From Arthrobacter_D sp015752045 (GTDB lineage Bacteria > Actinomycetota > Actinomycetes > Actinomycetales > Micrococcaceae), in the NCBI RefSeq assembly GCF_015752045.1, contig NZ_JADOUS010000006.1, positions 230,805-294,804 of the forward strand: a stretch of DNA of 64,000 bases, written 5' to 3'. Below the pieces are notes generated by a model. The model worked only from the letters and a program-made list of their open reading frames with translations. It was not told where the DNA came from and made no database searches. The position numbers and the translations under genes were made by a program. Positions 56,812 to 64,000 of this stretch are shown here, one piece after another. The number at the start of each line of letters is the position of its first letter. The stretch's first letter is position 1.

Positions 56812-57261
56812 ATGGCCCGATTCACGAAGGACGGCAAGGTCGAGTCCGAGACGCTCCCGAGCACGCTGCAGCGCTCCGACGAGAAGGCCCAGGACACGTT
56901 CGCCGCGACCCTCGACTCCGCGGAGGAGCAGTACGGCGACGGCGAACGGGCGCGCCGCACGGCTTTCGCCTCCCTGAAGCACGGCTTCGAGAAGGTGGGC
57001 GACCACTGGGAGCCCAAGGAGGAGAAGGGCCCCTCGGACGAGCAGGCCGCCGGTCGCCGGGCCGACGGCGGGCGCACGTCGGGCGGGGTCGATGCGAACT
57101 CGTCCAAGGAGCATCTCTACGCCCTGGCCAGGAAGCTGGACGTACCGGGCCGGTCCGGGATGTCGAAGGCCGAACTCGTCGACGCTCTCCAGAAGGCGAA
57201 CGACCGCGAGACGCGCAAGGCCCGCGAGGACCGACCATTACGCAACGAAAGTATTTCTTAA
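56812..57261 (+). CDS. ChaB and Rho N-terminal domain protein
   Basis: 149 residues. A ChaB domain at about 15-60 (LPSTLQRSDEKAQDTFAATL, FASLKHGFEKVGDHWEPKEE) and a Rho_N/SAP-like motif at about 98-135 (KEHLYALARKLDVPGRSGMS, KAELVDALQKAN), with charged linkers. ChaB was linked to cation transport regulation in E. coli, but its role is unclear; the Rho_N part can bind nucleic acid. The ATG at 56812 follows GGAAGG. An iron-box-like site and the siderophore-binding gene follow; the box lies ten bases after its stop. Confidence 0.8.
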   Translation: MARFTKDGKVESETLPSTLQRSDEKAQDTFAATLDSAEEQYGDGERARRTAFASLKHGFEKVGDHWEPKEEKGPSDEQAAGRRADGGRTSGGVDANSSKEHLYALARKLDVPGRSGMSKAELVDALQKANDRETRKAREDRPLRNESIS

Positions 57262-57270
57262 TTACTGTCA

Positions 57271-57289
57271 GCTTAGGCTAGCCTTACTT
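57271..57289 (+). promoter_or_regulatory. DtxR/IdeR-type iron box
   Basis: TTAGGCTAGCCTTAC (57273-57287) is close to the consensus TTAGGTTAGGCTAACCTAA in its core (TTAGG..AGCCT). It stands about 50 bases before the ATG of the siderophore-binding gene, where iron-loaded DtxR would block transcription. Confidence 0.75.
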
Positions 57290-57338
57290 CTGTCCCGTCC
57301 CCCGGCCTCCTTCAGGGCCGCAGAAGTCAAGGAATCTC

Positions 57339-58391
57339 ATGGCCCCCACACGCCTCCGCAGCCTCGTGGCCGCTGCCGCGATCGCCGTCCTGTCCCTCAC
57401 CGCCTGCTCCACCGGCCCCGCCGACAGTGGATCCGCAGCCGACGGCTCCACGGCGTCCGCTGATGCCGGGGCCTTCCCGGTGACCATCGACCACGCCTTC
57501 GGCGAGACCACCCTCGCCGAGCAGCCCGAACGGGTGGCGACGGTGTCCTGGGTGAACGCGGATGTGTCCCTGGCGCTCGGCGTCGTGCCCGTGGGGATGC
57601 CCGCCGACACCTACGGCGGCAACGAGAACCAGTCCACCCCCTGGAAGGACGCCCGGCTCGAGGAACTCGATGCCGCCATCGGCACCGCGAATGCCCCTGT
57701 CCAGTACTCCGAGACCGACGGCATCGCCTTCGACGACATCGCCGCCACCGACCCCGACGTCATCCTCGCGGCGTACTCCGGGCTCTCCCAGGAGGACTAC
57801 GACACCCTGAGCAAGATCGCCCCCGTCGTGGCCTACCCGGAGGTCCCCTACGGCACCGCGTGGCAGGACTCCACGCGCATCATCGGCAAGGCGCTGGGCC
57901 TGTCCGACGACGCGGAGCAGCTCGTGGCCGAGACGGAGCAGACCATCGCGGACGCCGCCGCCGAGTACCCGCAGCTTGACGGCAGGACCTTCATCTACGG
58001 CAACCTCGAGCCGGCCAGCGCCGACGGCGTCAGCATCTACACCGCCAACGACAACCGCCCGCGCTTCCTGACCGAGCTCGGCATGGTCCAGGCCGACGTC
58101 GTCACCGAGAACACGAAGGACTCCTCGGAATTCTTCATCCCGTGGTCGGCCGAGCGCGCCGACGAGCTGGACTCCGACCTCTTCGTGACCTGGGTCGCGG
58201 ACGAGGCCACCAAGCAGGCCATCGCCGTCGATCCGCTCCTGAAGCAGATCCCCGCGGTCGGGAGCGGGGCGCTCGTGGCGGACAGCGACAACACGCTGAC
58301 GCTGTCCATCTCCGCGGCCAACCCGCTGAGCCTGCCCTGGGCACTCGAGCGCTTCCTCCCCATGCTCGGTGAGGCCGCCGACAACGCGTGA
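57339..58391 (+). CDS. Iron-siderophore ABC transporter substrate-binding lipoprotein
   Basis: 350 residues. Lipoprotein signal: LVAAAAIAVLSLTACSTGPA with Cys after LTA. The mature part is a FhuD/FepB-type clamshell: TIDHAFGETTLAEQPERVAT, WVNADVSLALGVVPVGMPAD, AATDPDVILAAYSGLSQEDY and KIAPVVAYPE, with a helical backbone. It binds ferric siderophores outside the cell and delivers them to an ABC permease. No permease or ATPase gene is next to it, so the partner is elsewhere. Iron control is indicated by the box at 57271-57289. AAGGA lies before the ATG. Confidence 0.9.
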   Translation: MAPTRLRSLVAAAAIAVLSLTACSTGPADSGSAADGSTASADAGAFPVTIDHAFGETTLAEQPERVATVSWVNADVSLALGVVPVGMPADTYGGNENQSTPWKDARLEELDAAIGTANAPVQYSETDGIAFDDIAATDPDVILAAYSGLSQEDYDTLSKIAPVVAYPEVPYGTAWQDSTRIIGKALGLSDDAEQLVAETEQTIADAAAEYPQLDGRTFIYGNLEPASADGVSIYTANDNRPRFLTELGMVQADVVTENTKDSSEFFIPWSAERADELDSDLFVTWVADEATKQAIAVDPLLKQIPAVGSGALVADSDNTLTLSISAANPLSLPWALERFLPMLGEAADNA

Positions 58392-58483
58392 GCGGAACCG
58401 CACTCCACGCGTCGATTGCCCCCGGGCGGTATCTGGGCTGGAATGGGGAACGACGCGAAGCTCCTCCAATGAAGGGAACACCC

Positions 58484-58807
58484 ATGGCTGAGGCCGAAAT
58501 CACGAAACTTCAGGCTGCGACGGCCTGGGACAGCAAGGGCAAGAAGCTCGGCGACGTCAACGACGTGCACCTCGAGAAGGAATCGGGGATCCCCGCCTGG
58601 GTCACGGTGTCGCTCGGACTGCTCAACTCGCGCAAGCACTACGTACCCCTGGCGAACTCGCGTTTCGAGGGTGACGATCTCCGCCTCGCCTGGACGAAGA
58701 AGGAGATCGTCGGCGCCCCCGGCGCCAACAGCAGCGTCGAACTCTCGCCGGAGGAGGAGGCGGCCCTGATCGACCACTACGGGCTGCGCGACGGCGCCGA
58801 GGCCTGA
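58484..58807 (+). CDS. PRC-barrel domain protein
   Basis: 107 residues from ATG 58484, which follows AAGGGA. A PRC-barrel is seen in LQAATAWDSKGKKLGDVNDV, HLEKESGIPAWVTVSLGLLN, SRKHYVPLANSRFEGDDLRL, followed by a short C-terminal tail. PRC-barrels occur in photosynthetic reaction centre H subunits, RimM, and stress proteins; small stand-alone ones like this are of unknown role. It sits 92 bases behind the siderophore-binding gene. A hairpin terminator follows. Confidence 0.82.
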   Translation: MAEAEITKLQAATAWDSKGKKLGDVNDVHLEKESGIPAWVTVSLGLLNSRKHYVPLANSRFEGDDLRLAWTKKEIVGAPGANSSVELSPEEEAALIDHYGLRDGAEA

Positions 58808-58820
58808 TCACCGTTCCGGC

Positions 58821-58859
58821 ACGACGAAGCCCCCGTCCACCGGACGGGGGCTTCGTCGT
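58821..58859. terminator. Bidirectional terminator
   Basis: An 18-base-pair perfect stem (58821-58838 and 58842-58859) with a three-base loop between the convergent PRC-barrel and small membrane-protein genes. Confidence 0.88.
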
Positions 58860-58870
58860 ACCGAGTCCGC

Positions 58871-59140
58871 TCAGGTCAGGTTGAACAGCCCGATGATGTT
58901 GCCGACGATGAACAGCAGGACCAGCAGGACGACGACGGCGATGACGCCGATCCAGAGACCGGTGACGGCCTTCGACTGGGTCTTGTTCTCGATGGTCGGC
59001 TGCTGCCATGTGGTGCTGGCTTCGCCGGGAGGTGTCTCGCCCGGCGGGACGCCGCCCCCGGGCTCGAGGCCCGTCAGGTTCATCTCCTCCGGATCGGGGT
59101 TCCCCGCATTCGAGGGATCAGGGTTCTTTCGTTCGCTCAT
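58871..59140 (-). CDS. Small single-pass membrane protein (DUF6480-like)
   Basis: 89 residues. The first 55 are hydrophilic with repeated NPDP/PPGE-type motifs (PDPSNAGNPDPEEMNLTGLE; GVPPGETPPGEAS), and the end is one membrane helix (LWIGVIAVVVLLVLLFIVGN). GGAGG ten bases before the ATG at 59140 supports the start. This N-out or N-in arrangement with an NPDP-rich head resembles actinobacterial proteins listed as DUF6480. The function is unknown. Confidence 0.7.
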   Translation of the reverse strand: MSERKNPDPSNAGNPDPEEMNLTGLEPGGGVPPGETPPGEASTTWQQPTIENKTQSKAVTGLWIGVIAVVVLLVLLFIVGNIIGLFNLT

Positions 59141-59236
59141 GCTGTCCTCCGCATCGTTGGCCGGGTGCTTCCCTCCCACCCTACGCACAGGATCATCAGT
59201 CTGCTTACTGATGTGTCCGGCGGCTTGCGCTTGCGC

Positions 59237-59590
59237 TCACTGCCCCACGCCGGTGGTGCTGCCGCCCGCGGGGTCGATGCGCCGGTCTGCTGCGCCGTGG
59301 CCTGACCCGCCGTCGTGTCCGGCGACGCCGTCGACCGGACGTGCAGGTGTCTCCGAGGGGGCCGAGGCCTGCTCCCCGGGAGTCCAGGACATGCTGATGT
59401 TCACGCCGTCCTCGGTGTCCTCCACGAAGAGCTGGAGGTCCTCGCCGATGAGGGCTTCGTCGTGCACGGTGTCTCCGGCCTCACGCGCCAGATCCGTCAA
59501 GCGGCTGATGGCCACCGCCATGGCGCGCCCCCAGTCGTGCGGATGCTTGCTCGTGGACTCCTCGGTCACGGTGAATTTCTTGTCGGTCAT
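59237..59590 (-). CDS. Small hydrophilic protein of unknown function
   Basis: 117 residues from ATG 59590 (MTDKKFTVTEESTSKHPHDW). The first 70 residues seem folded (GRAMAVAISRLTDLAREAGD and ALIGEDLQLFVEDTEDGVNI); the rest is low complexity with Gly, Ala and Pro. I do not recognise it. Codon use is normal for the genome. Confidence 0.5.
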   Translation of the reverse strand: MTDKKFTVTEESTSKHPHDWGRAMAVAISRLTDLAREAGDTVHDEALIGEDLQLFVEDTEDGVNISMSWTPGEQASAPSETPARPVDGVAGHDGGSGHGAADRRIDPAGGSTTGVGQ

Positions 59591-59809
59591 CGCCTCGCCA
59601 TCCTGCCGATCGTCACCCAGCGCCCTTGCAATGTGGATGGCTGCAACAGTAGCAGTGCGCCACAGGGCCGGCACCCGACAATCGGCCCCGGCCGGGGGAC
59701 AGGCTGCCGGCAGCGGGCCGCCCGGTCTTTTGGGGGTGGTACCGGTTAGCGTTCCACCTGCCACGGTCTAGCAGAAGGCTTCGGTTTCCTGACCATCATC
59801 GGATCTTCC

Positions 59810-60430
59810 ATGCCAGAATCATCAACCGTTCCCGATGTCACCGGCGAAGCCGGTGGCCACGCACTGCACGCCGTGCCGGCAGGGCCGGCCGTCACCGACG
59901 ACCCGGCCCCCGACGTCGTCGCGCCTCCCACGAAGCGGGAGCGCGAGGCGCAGTGGATGGAGGACGCCACGGTCTCCGACGTCGGCACCTTGTCCCTGGC
60001 CGATCTCCGCGTCCTCGCCGACAGGATGTTCCGCCTGCTCGACGCCGACTCCCCACCCCCGCAGGCCGGAGAGCGGTACGCGGCGGTGGTGGGCGAGATC
60101 GAGCACCGGGGCCGCCGGGCCGCCGCCCGCGGAGACGCGACCGTCTCCCGGCAGGTCTTCAAGGACTCGGCCTTCAGCTCGCGGTTCGAGCTGTTCGTCG
60201 ACGGCGGCCTCGCCGCCTACCTCGAGTACTCGATGCTCGGCGGCGAGCTGACCCTGCGGGCGCTGGTCGAGATGCGGGGTTTCGAGCAGCGTGGCCTCGG
60301 CCCGGTCCTGATGCGGCGCGCGGTCCTGAGCGCCCACAAGCGCCGGCTCGACCTCGTCGCCGGATGCGCCGCGGCCCGGCGCTTCCTCGAGCAGAATCCC
60401 CAGTACCGGACGCTGACCCGCACCTCCTGA
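59810..60430 (+). CDS. GNAT-like N-acetyltransferase-domain protein (paralogue of 6115-6753)
   Basis: 206 residues with the same two-part build as the protein at 6115-6753. N-domain: LSLADLRVLADRMFRLLD and YAAVVGEIEHRGRRAA. C-domain: VFKDSAFSSRFELFVDGGLA, LRALVEMRGFEQRGLGPVLM and FLEQNPQYRTL. Here the acetyl-CoA loop QRGLGPVLMRRAV is intact, and an N-terminal Ala/Pro-rich tail of some 50 residues is not shared. The substrate is unknown. The existence of an active-looking and an altered copy suggests that one may regulate or complement the other; that is inference. Confidence 0.72.
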   Translation: MPESSTVPDVTGEAGGHALHAVPAGPAVTDDPAPDVVAPPTKREREAQWMEDATVSDVGTLSLADLRVLADRMFRLLDADSPPPQAGERYAAVVGEIEHRGRRAAARGDATVSRQVFKDSAFSSRFELFVDGGLAAYLEYSMLGGELTLRALVEMRGFEQRGLGPVLMRRAVLSAHKRRLDLVAGCAAARRFLEQNPQYRTLTRTS

Positions 60431-60494
60431 CCCGGACGGCCGGGGCGCCTCCTTCCCCTCCACCCGCAGCGCGACTGCCGGGCGGGCCGGGGCG

Positions 60495-61865
60495 TCAGCC
60501 GTGGAGGCCGGCCCTGGCGGCCTGTCCGATGATCGCGCTGTACGTGGGGTACGCGAACTTCACCCGGGCCAGCGTCGCCAGGTCGGTGCCCGCCGCCATG
60601 GCGGCGGCCACCGCGGTGATGACCTCGACGGCGTTCTCGCCCACCGCGTGTGCGCCGAGGATCAGCTCGCGGCGCCGGTCGATCACGAGCTTGAGGAAGC
60701 CCTGCTCGCGGTCGTCGATGATGGGTCGCTCGACGGCAGCGTAGGGCACGGTGACGGCGTGGCACTCGGTGTCCCGTTGCCTCGCCTGGGCCTCCGTCAG
60801 TCCCACGCCCGCGTAGTCGGGGTCGGTGAACCCGCCCTCGGGCAGGAGATGGTGCGGCGTGGTGCGCATGGCCCCCATCACGGCGTTCTCGGCCGCCGTC
60901 TCACCCTCGAAGACGGCCGCCTGCACCAGCATGCTGCTGCCGTTCGCATCGCCCGCCACGAAGATGTGCGGCACGCTGGACCGCAGGTAGTCGTCCACCG
61001 GGATGAAGGAGCGGGTGGTCCGGACGCCCGCCGCGTCGAGGCCCAGCCCGGCGAGGTTCGCGGGCCAGCCGGCGGCCATGACGACGGCGTCCACGCTGAG
61101 GGACTCCGGCTCGTCGTCGCGCTGCCAGGTGAGCGTGAGGCCGTCGCCGTCCCGGCGGATGCCGTCGATACCGCTGATACCGGCCTCCACCCGGATACCC
61201 CTGGCACGGAAGCTGGCGGTGACGACGTCCGCGACGTCCTCGTCCTCCGTCATCAGGATCCGCGGTGCGACCTCGAGGAGGAGGACCTCCGAGCCCATGG
61301 CGTCGAAGATGGTGGTCATCTGCGCTCCGGTGTGGCCACCGCCGATGATCGCGACCGTGCCGGGCAGGGCCGGCAGGTCCAGTACCTCGTCCGGCAGGAC
61401 GGCGAGCTCGGCCCCCTCGATCGGGAGGCGGCGGCCGCTGCCGCCGATGCACAGGATGATCGCGGCGGCGGTGATCTCCCGGCCGTCCACGACGACACTG
61501 TGCTCGCCGGTGAGTTCGGCGTCGCCCCCGATGAGGTCGATGGCGAGGCGTTCCATCGTGGGCCCATAGCCCTTGGCGTCGAGCACCCGGGCCACCGTGG
61601 CGCGCACCCGCTGCACCGTCTTGTCCCAGTCGACGGACGGTTCGGCGACGACGATCCCGTAGTCGTACGCCGTGCGGACCTCGCGGAACAGGCGGGCGGT
61701 CTTGGCGAGCACGCGGGTGGGGACGCACCCCGAGTTCACGCACGTCCCGCCGAGGGCGGAGCGTTCGACGACGGCGGTGCGCGCCCCGAGCTCCGCCGCA
61801 CGCGTGGCGGCCGCCATGCCGGCGGGCCCCCCGCCGATCACGAGGACATCGAACGTGTAGTCCAT
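60495..61865 (-). CDS. FAD-dependent disulfide oxidoreductase (mercuric reductase/lipoamide dehydrogenase type)
   Basis: 456 residues from ATG 61865, behind AAGGAG. FAD: VLVIGGGPAGMAAATRAAEL. Redox disulfide: GGTCVNSGCVPTRVLAK (C-x4-C). NAD(P): VAIIGGGHTGAQMTTIFDAM. FAD second motif: HIFVAGDANGSSMLVQAAVF. The dimer domain follows to the end, but the usual C-terminal HPTxxE catalytic pair of lipoamide dehydrogenases is changed: here YPTYSAIIGQAARAG. Without this His-Glu pair, standard dithiol exchange is unlikely; relatives are annotated only as NAD(P)/FAD-dependent oxidoreductases. Substrate unknown. Confidence 0.85.
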   Translation of the reverse strand: MDYTFDVLVIGGGPAGMAAATRAAELGARTAVVERSALGGTCVNSGCVPTRVLAKTARLFREVRTAYDYGIVVAEPSVDWDKTVQRVRATVARVLDAKGYGPTMERLAIDLIGGDAELTGEHSVVVDGREITAAAIILCIGGSGRRLPIEGAELAVLPDEVLDLPALPGTVAIIGGGHTGAQMTTIFDAMGSEVLLLEVAPRILMTEDEDVADVVTASFRARGIRVEAGISGIDGIRRDGDGLTLTWQRDDEPESLSVDAVVMAAGWPANLAGLGLDAAGVRTTRSFIPVDDYLRSSVPHIFVAGDANGSSMLVQAAVFEGETAAENAVMGAMRTTPHHLLPEGGFTDPDYAGVGLTEAQARQRDTECHAVTVPYAAVERPIIDDREQGFLKLVIDRRRELILGAHAVGENAVEVITAVAAAMAAGTDLATLARVKFAYPTYSAIIGQAARAGLHG

Positions 61866-62013
61866 GGAATGCTCCTTGAGGTCGTCCGGGGTGGTTCGTC
61901 CCATCCTCCACCGGATGCCGCCCGTGCCACAATGCGTCACCCGCCGCGTCAGTGGTCGGGGCCGCGCCGGTCCCTTGGCGCCTAGGATCGGACCTGGGGG
62001 TCGACACGAACGG

Positions 62014-62415
62014 ATGCAGATGACCAGGGACGCGGGGGAGCAGGCCCGTTACACGCTCACGGACGACGGCGACTTCCTGCGCCTCGAGTGGGCGGCGGGG
62101 ATCACGATCGGCGGTGATGACGTGCGCTCGACGATGGCGGCCGTGACGGCGGCGTCACCGCGGGGCAAGCGTCCGCTCCTGGTGAACATCGGGCTGGTCG
62201 ACGCACTCACCCCGGAAGCCCGGCGTCTGCTCATCAAGGACACCTGCTCCCTGCGGACGGGCGTGATCGGGGTCGACGAGGTGAGCAGGGTCCTCACCGC
62301 CTTCAACTACCGGTCGGCTACACCGAGCCGGTATTTCGCGGAGGAATCGGCGGCCGTCGCCTGGCTGACCGGGCGTGCAGCGGAAGCGCTCCTCGCCGCA
62401 GCGCCTCCCGGCTGA
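62014..62415 (+). CDS. STAS-like single-domain protein (DUF7793-like)
   Basis: 133 residues from ATG 62014 or 62020. The fold suggests a SpoIIAA/STAS-like domain: FLRLEWAAGITIGGDDVRST, GKRPLLVNIGLVDALTPEAR, and FNYRSATPSRYFAEESAAVA with AWLTG at the end. Such proteins are common in actinobacteria and their function is unknown. No kinase or phosphatase of a partner-switching system is adjacent. Confidence 0.65.
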   Translation: MQMTRDAGEQARYTLTDDGDFLRLEWAAGITIGGDDVRSTMAAVTAASPRGKRPLLVNIGLVDALTPEARRLLIKDTCSLRTGVIGVDEVSRVLTAFNYRSATPSRYFAEESAAVAWLTGRAAEALLAAAPPG

Positions 62416-62527
62416 CGCGGGGCCGGGGCCGATCGGCGGCGGGACAGCATAGGGCACGAACGGGGCCGGCGTTGCAGGGAGCGGGCGGGCGCCCCGTGCG
62501 CCGGCGATCCGCCCTAACGTTGGAACA

Positions 62528-62686
62528 GTGAGAAACCACCAGGACGTCCATGACGTCCCCACTCCCGGGCGCGCCCGCACGGAGGTCCGCATCCGCCGGC
62601 AGCCCGCCTCGTGCGGCCCGACGTCCAGTGACCGCCGGACATCACCGCCGCCACCCCGCTCGGCAGGGTCCTCGAAGCACCCCTGA
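62528..62686 (+). CDS. Possible short leader reading frame before the alcohol dehydrogenase
   Basis: A GTG seven bases after TAACGT (62515-62520) opens a 52-codon frame (MRNHQDVHDVPTPGRARTEV and so on, rich in Arg and Pro). It lies in the 350-base leader 62416-62765 of the alcohol dehydrogenase gene. The promoter-to-start spacing is the leaderless pattern seen at other genes here. Coding evidence is weak and the rest of the leader holds nothing I can identify. Confidence 0.25.
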   Translation: MRNHQDVHDVPTPGRARTEVRIRRQPASCGPTSSDRRTSPPPPRSAGSSKHP

Positions 62687-62765
62687 TCCGCTCCCGGACG
62701 ACAACCACCAGACCCCCCGGCCCGCAACCCTGCGAGCCGTGTCCCCGATCTCCCAGGAGAAACCC

Positions 62766-63809
62766 ATGAAGACCGTCAAGGCCTACGCAGCACCGTCCGC
62801 CACGGACCCGCTCGTCCCCACGACCATCGAGCGGCGCGACGTCGGACCGAAGGACGTACTGATCAAGATCGCGTACGCCGGGGTCTGCCACTCCGACATC
62901 CACACGGTGCGCGGCGAGTGGGGCCCCCAGCAGTACCCGCTGACGGTCGGCCACGAGATCGTCGGCGTCGTCGAGGAAGCCGGCAGCGGGGCGACCCGCC
63001 ACAAGGTCGGCGACCGCGTGGGCGTCGGCTGCATGGTGAACTCCTGCCGCGAGTGCTCGAACTGCCTGCAGGGGGAGGAACAGTACTGCCTCAACGGCAA
63101 CGTCGGCACGTACGCGTCCGTCGATCGCGACGGCTCGATCACGCAGGGCGGCTACTCGACGCACATCGTGGTCGACGAGGACTTCGTCCTCACGGTGCCC
63201 GAGAGCATCCCCTACGAAGCCGCGGCACCCCTGCTCTGCGCGGGCATCACCACCTATTCGCCGCTGTCCCACTGGAACGCGGGTCCGGGCAAGAAGGTCG
63301 CGGTCGTCGGCATGGGCGGACTCGGCCACATGGCCGTCAAGATCGCCTCGGCGATGGGCGCAGAGGTCACCGTGCTCTCGCAGAGCCTCAGCAAGCAGGA
63401 GGACGGCAAGCGCTTCGGCGCCGAGCACTACTACGCCACCAGCGACCCGGACACGTTCAAGCAGCTCGAGAACACCTTCGACCTCATCATCAACACCGTG
63501 AGCGCCAAGATCGACCTGGACGCGCACCTCTCACTGCTCGGCCTGAACGGGACCATGGTCAACGTGGGCGCCCCGGCCGATGCCCTTCCCCTGCACGTGT
63601 TCACGCTGTTCAACCAGCGGCGCTCCTTCGCGGGATCGGGCATCGGCGGCATCCGCGAGACCCAGGAGATGCTCGATTTCTGCGCCGAGCACGGCATCGC
63701 GCCCGAGGTCGAGCTGATCTCCGCCGACGCCATCAACGAGGCCTACGAGCGTGTCCTGTCCTCCGACGTCCGCTACCGCTTCGTGATCGACACCGCCACC
63801 CTGGGCTAG
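62766..63809 (+). CDS. Zinc-dependent alcohol dehydrogenase (cinnamyl-alcohol/YahK-like)
   Basis: 347 residues from ATG 62766 behind AGGAG. Zinc ligands: GVCHSDIHTVRGEW and LTVGHEIVGVV; structural zinc: CRECSNCLQGEEQYC. Rossmann: AVVGMGGLGHMAVKIASAMG, with Gln/Ser-rich LSQSLSKQED after the second strand, indicating NADPH. These enzymes reduce aldehydes (cinnamaldehyde and others) to alcohols. An IS5-type element begins at or next to its stop codon, so no native 3' region is left and readthrough into the element is likely. Confidence 0.92.
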   Translation: MKTVKAYAAPSATDPLVPTTIERRDVGPKDVLIKIAYAGVCHSDIHTVRGEWGPQQYPLTVGHEIVGVVEEAGSGATRHKVGDRVGVGCMVNSCRECSNCLQGEEQYCLNGNVGTYASVDRDGSITQGGYSTHIVVDEDFVLTVPESIPYEAAAPLLCAGITTYSPLSHWNAGPGKKVAVVGMGGLGHMAVKIASAMGAEVTVLSQSLSKQEDGKRFGAEHYYATSDPDTFKQLENTFDLIINTVSAKIDLDAHLSLLGLNGTMVNVGAPADALPLHVFTLFNQRRSFAGSGIGGIRETQEMLDFCAEHGIAPEVELISADAINEAYERVLSSDVRYRFVIDTATLG

Positions 63810-64000
63810 GGCGTGTCTCCTAACCCCGAGGTGGGATGAACGAGATCATGGTGGGATGTCTCGTACTCGTAGTCTTTCGGATGCCGCGTGGGGGCGTTTG
63901 GAGCCGTTGATGCCGGTTGCTGCCCGGGCCGGGGGGCGCCCGTTCCAGGATCATCGTCGGGTGGTCGAGGGGATCATCTGGCGGTTCCGGACCGGGTCCC
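63810..64000 (+). mobile_element. Left end of an IS5-type insertion sequence (cut by window end)
   Basis: Right after the alcohol dehydrogenase stop the sequence GGCGTGTCTCCTAACCCC looks like a terminal inverted repeat of IS5/IS427-type elements, followed within 50 bases by a transposase start. The right end and the target duplication lie outside the window. Confidence 0.75.
63856..64000 (+). CDS. IS5-family transposase, N-terminal part
   Basis: 48 codons from ATG 63856 are in the window: MSRTRSLSDAAWGRLEPLMP, then a glycine/arginine stretch GGRPFQDHRRVVEGIIWRFR, which is the DUF4096-type N-terminus of IS5/IS427 transposases. In many such elements the transposase is made by frameshifting between two reading frames; the window ends before this can be checked. 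GC content and codon use (GTT, CGT, TTG) differ from those of the neighbouring genes, as expected for a mobile element. Confidence 0.8.
   Translation, partial: MSRTRSLSDAAWGRLEPLMPVAARAGGRPFQDHRRVVEGIIWRFRTGS

Noticed and set aside
57241..57338. Riboswitch before the siderophore-binding gene
   Set aside because: The sequence is explained by a DtxR-type box; no conserved aptamer strands.

Overview
The window reads as chromosome of a high-GC Gram-positive actinobacterium. The best fit is an Arthrobacter-like member of the Micrococcaceae; this rests on codon use, a mycothiol-type enzyme, ChaB/Rho_N and DUF302 proteins and the general gene repertoire, and no rRNA or tRNA gene is present to confirm it. 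Genes are short-spaced and on both strands. I see no tRNA, rRNA, CRISPR array, prophage or plasmid replication origin. Only the last 190 bases are clearly mobile: the left end of an IS5-type insertion sequence placed directly behind an alcohol dehydrogenase gene.

Layout. 0-12.4 kb: permease fragment, TetR/PAP2 pair, PdxH-like oxidase, TSUP permease, a broken aldo/keto reductase, small conserved proteins, alkenal reductase, mycothiol-type enzyme, thioesterase, amino-acid permease, and an OFA-type MFS transporter with a 34-residue partner protein. 12.7-21.2 kb: the most unusual region, with a SARP-type activator fused to a receiver domain, a histidine kinase, a damaged duplication of the kinase 3' end, a large secreted FN3/chitobiase-like protein, a small anchored protein, a multicopper oxidase and a signal peptidase I. 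21.2-30 kb: metallo-hydrolase, MarR, MalQ, an internally deleted flavoprotein, YtxH-like protein, endonuclease VIII-like glycosylase, a secreted GH26 glycosidase preceded by a c-di-GMP-I riboswitch, and a peroxiredoxin. 30-34 kb: regulatory block (GAF histidine kinase, GAF-ANTAR protein, ECF sigma factor). 34-37 kb: LacI repressor and a divergent sugar operon with a perfect palindromic operator. 37-43.5 kb: UDG-superfamily-like protein, SPL-type radical SAM protein, a second GH26-like lipoprotein, DUF2071, SDR. 43.5-46.1 kb: operon of an NTF2-like protein, an NCS1 permease and a cyclase/amidohydrolase. 46.2-52.2 kb: AKR, zinc alcohol dehydrogenase, TerC, an SMR exporter with a guanidine-III riboswitch, and an ABC-F ATPase. 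52.3-54.3 kb: CstR-like persulfide sensor, DUF302 and rhodanese around a palindromic operator. 54.3-64 kb: ATP-grasp, M14 peptidase, ChaB/Rho_N, iron-box-controlled siderophore-binding lipoprotein, PRC-barrel, a second GNAT-like paralogue, flavoprotein disulfide reductase, STAS-like protein, alcohol dehydrogenase and the IS end.

How things work together. The 12.7-21.2 kb block can be read as a signalling-plus-envelope module: kinase and SARP-receiver protein, then secreted and copper-oxidase products with their own signal peptidase. Two ligand-sensing RNAs (c-di-GMP-I and guanidine-III) each sit directly in front of one gene whose family suits the ligand. Many genes have a TAnnnT hexamer exactly 6-7 bases before the start codon, which predicts leaderless mRNAs. 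Two pairs of paralogues (5.6/49.6 kb and 6.1/59.8 kb) show that uncharacterised small families occur repeatedly in this genome. All functional statements come from motif recognition by eye; no database search was run.
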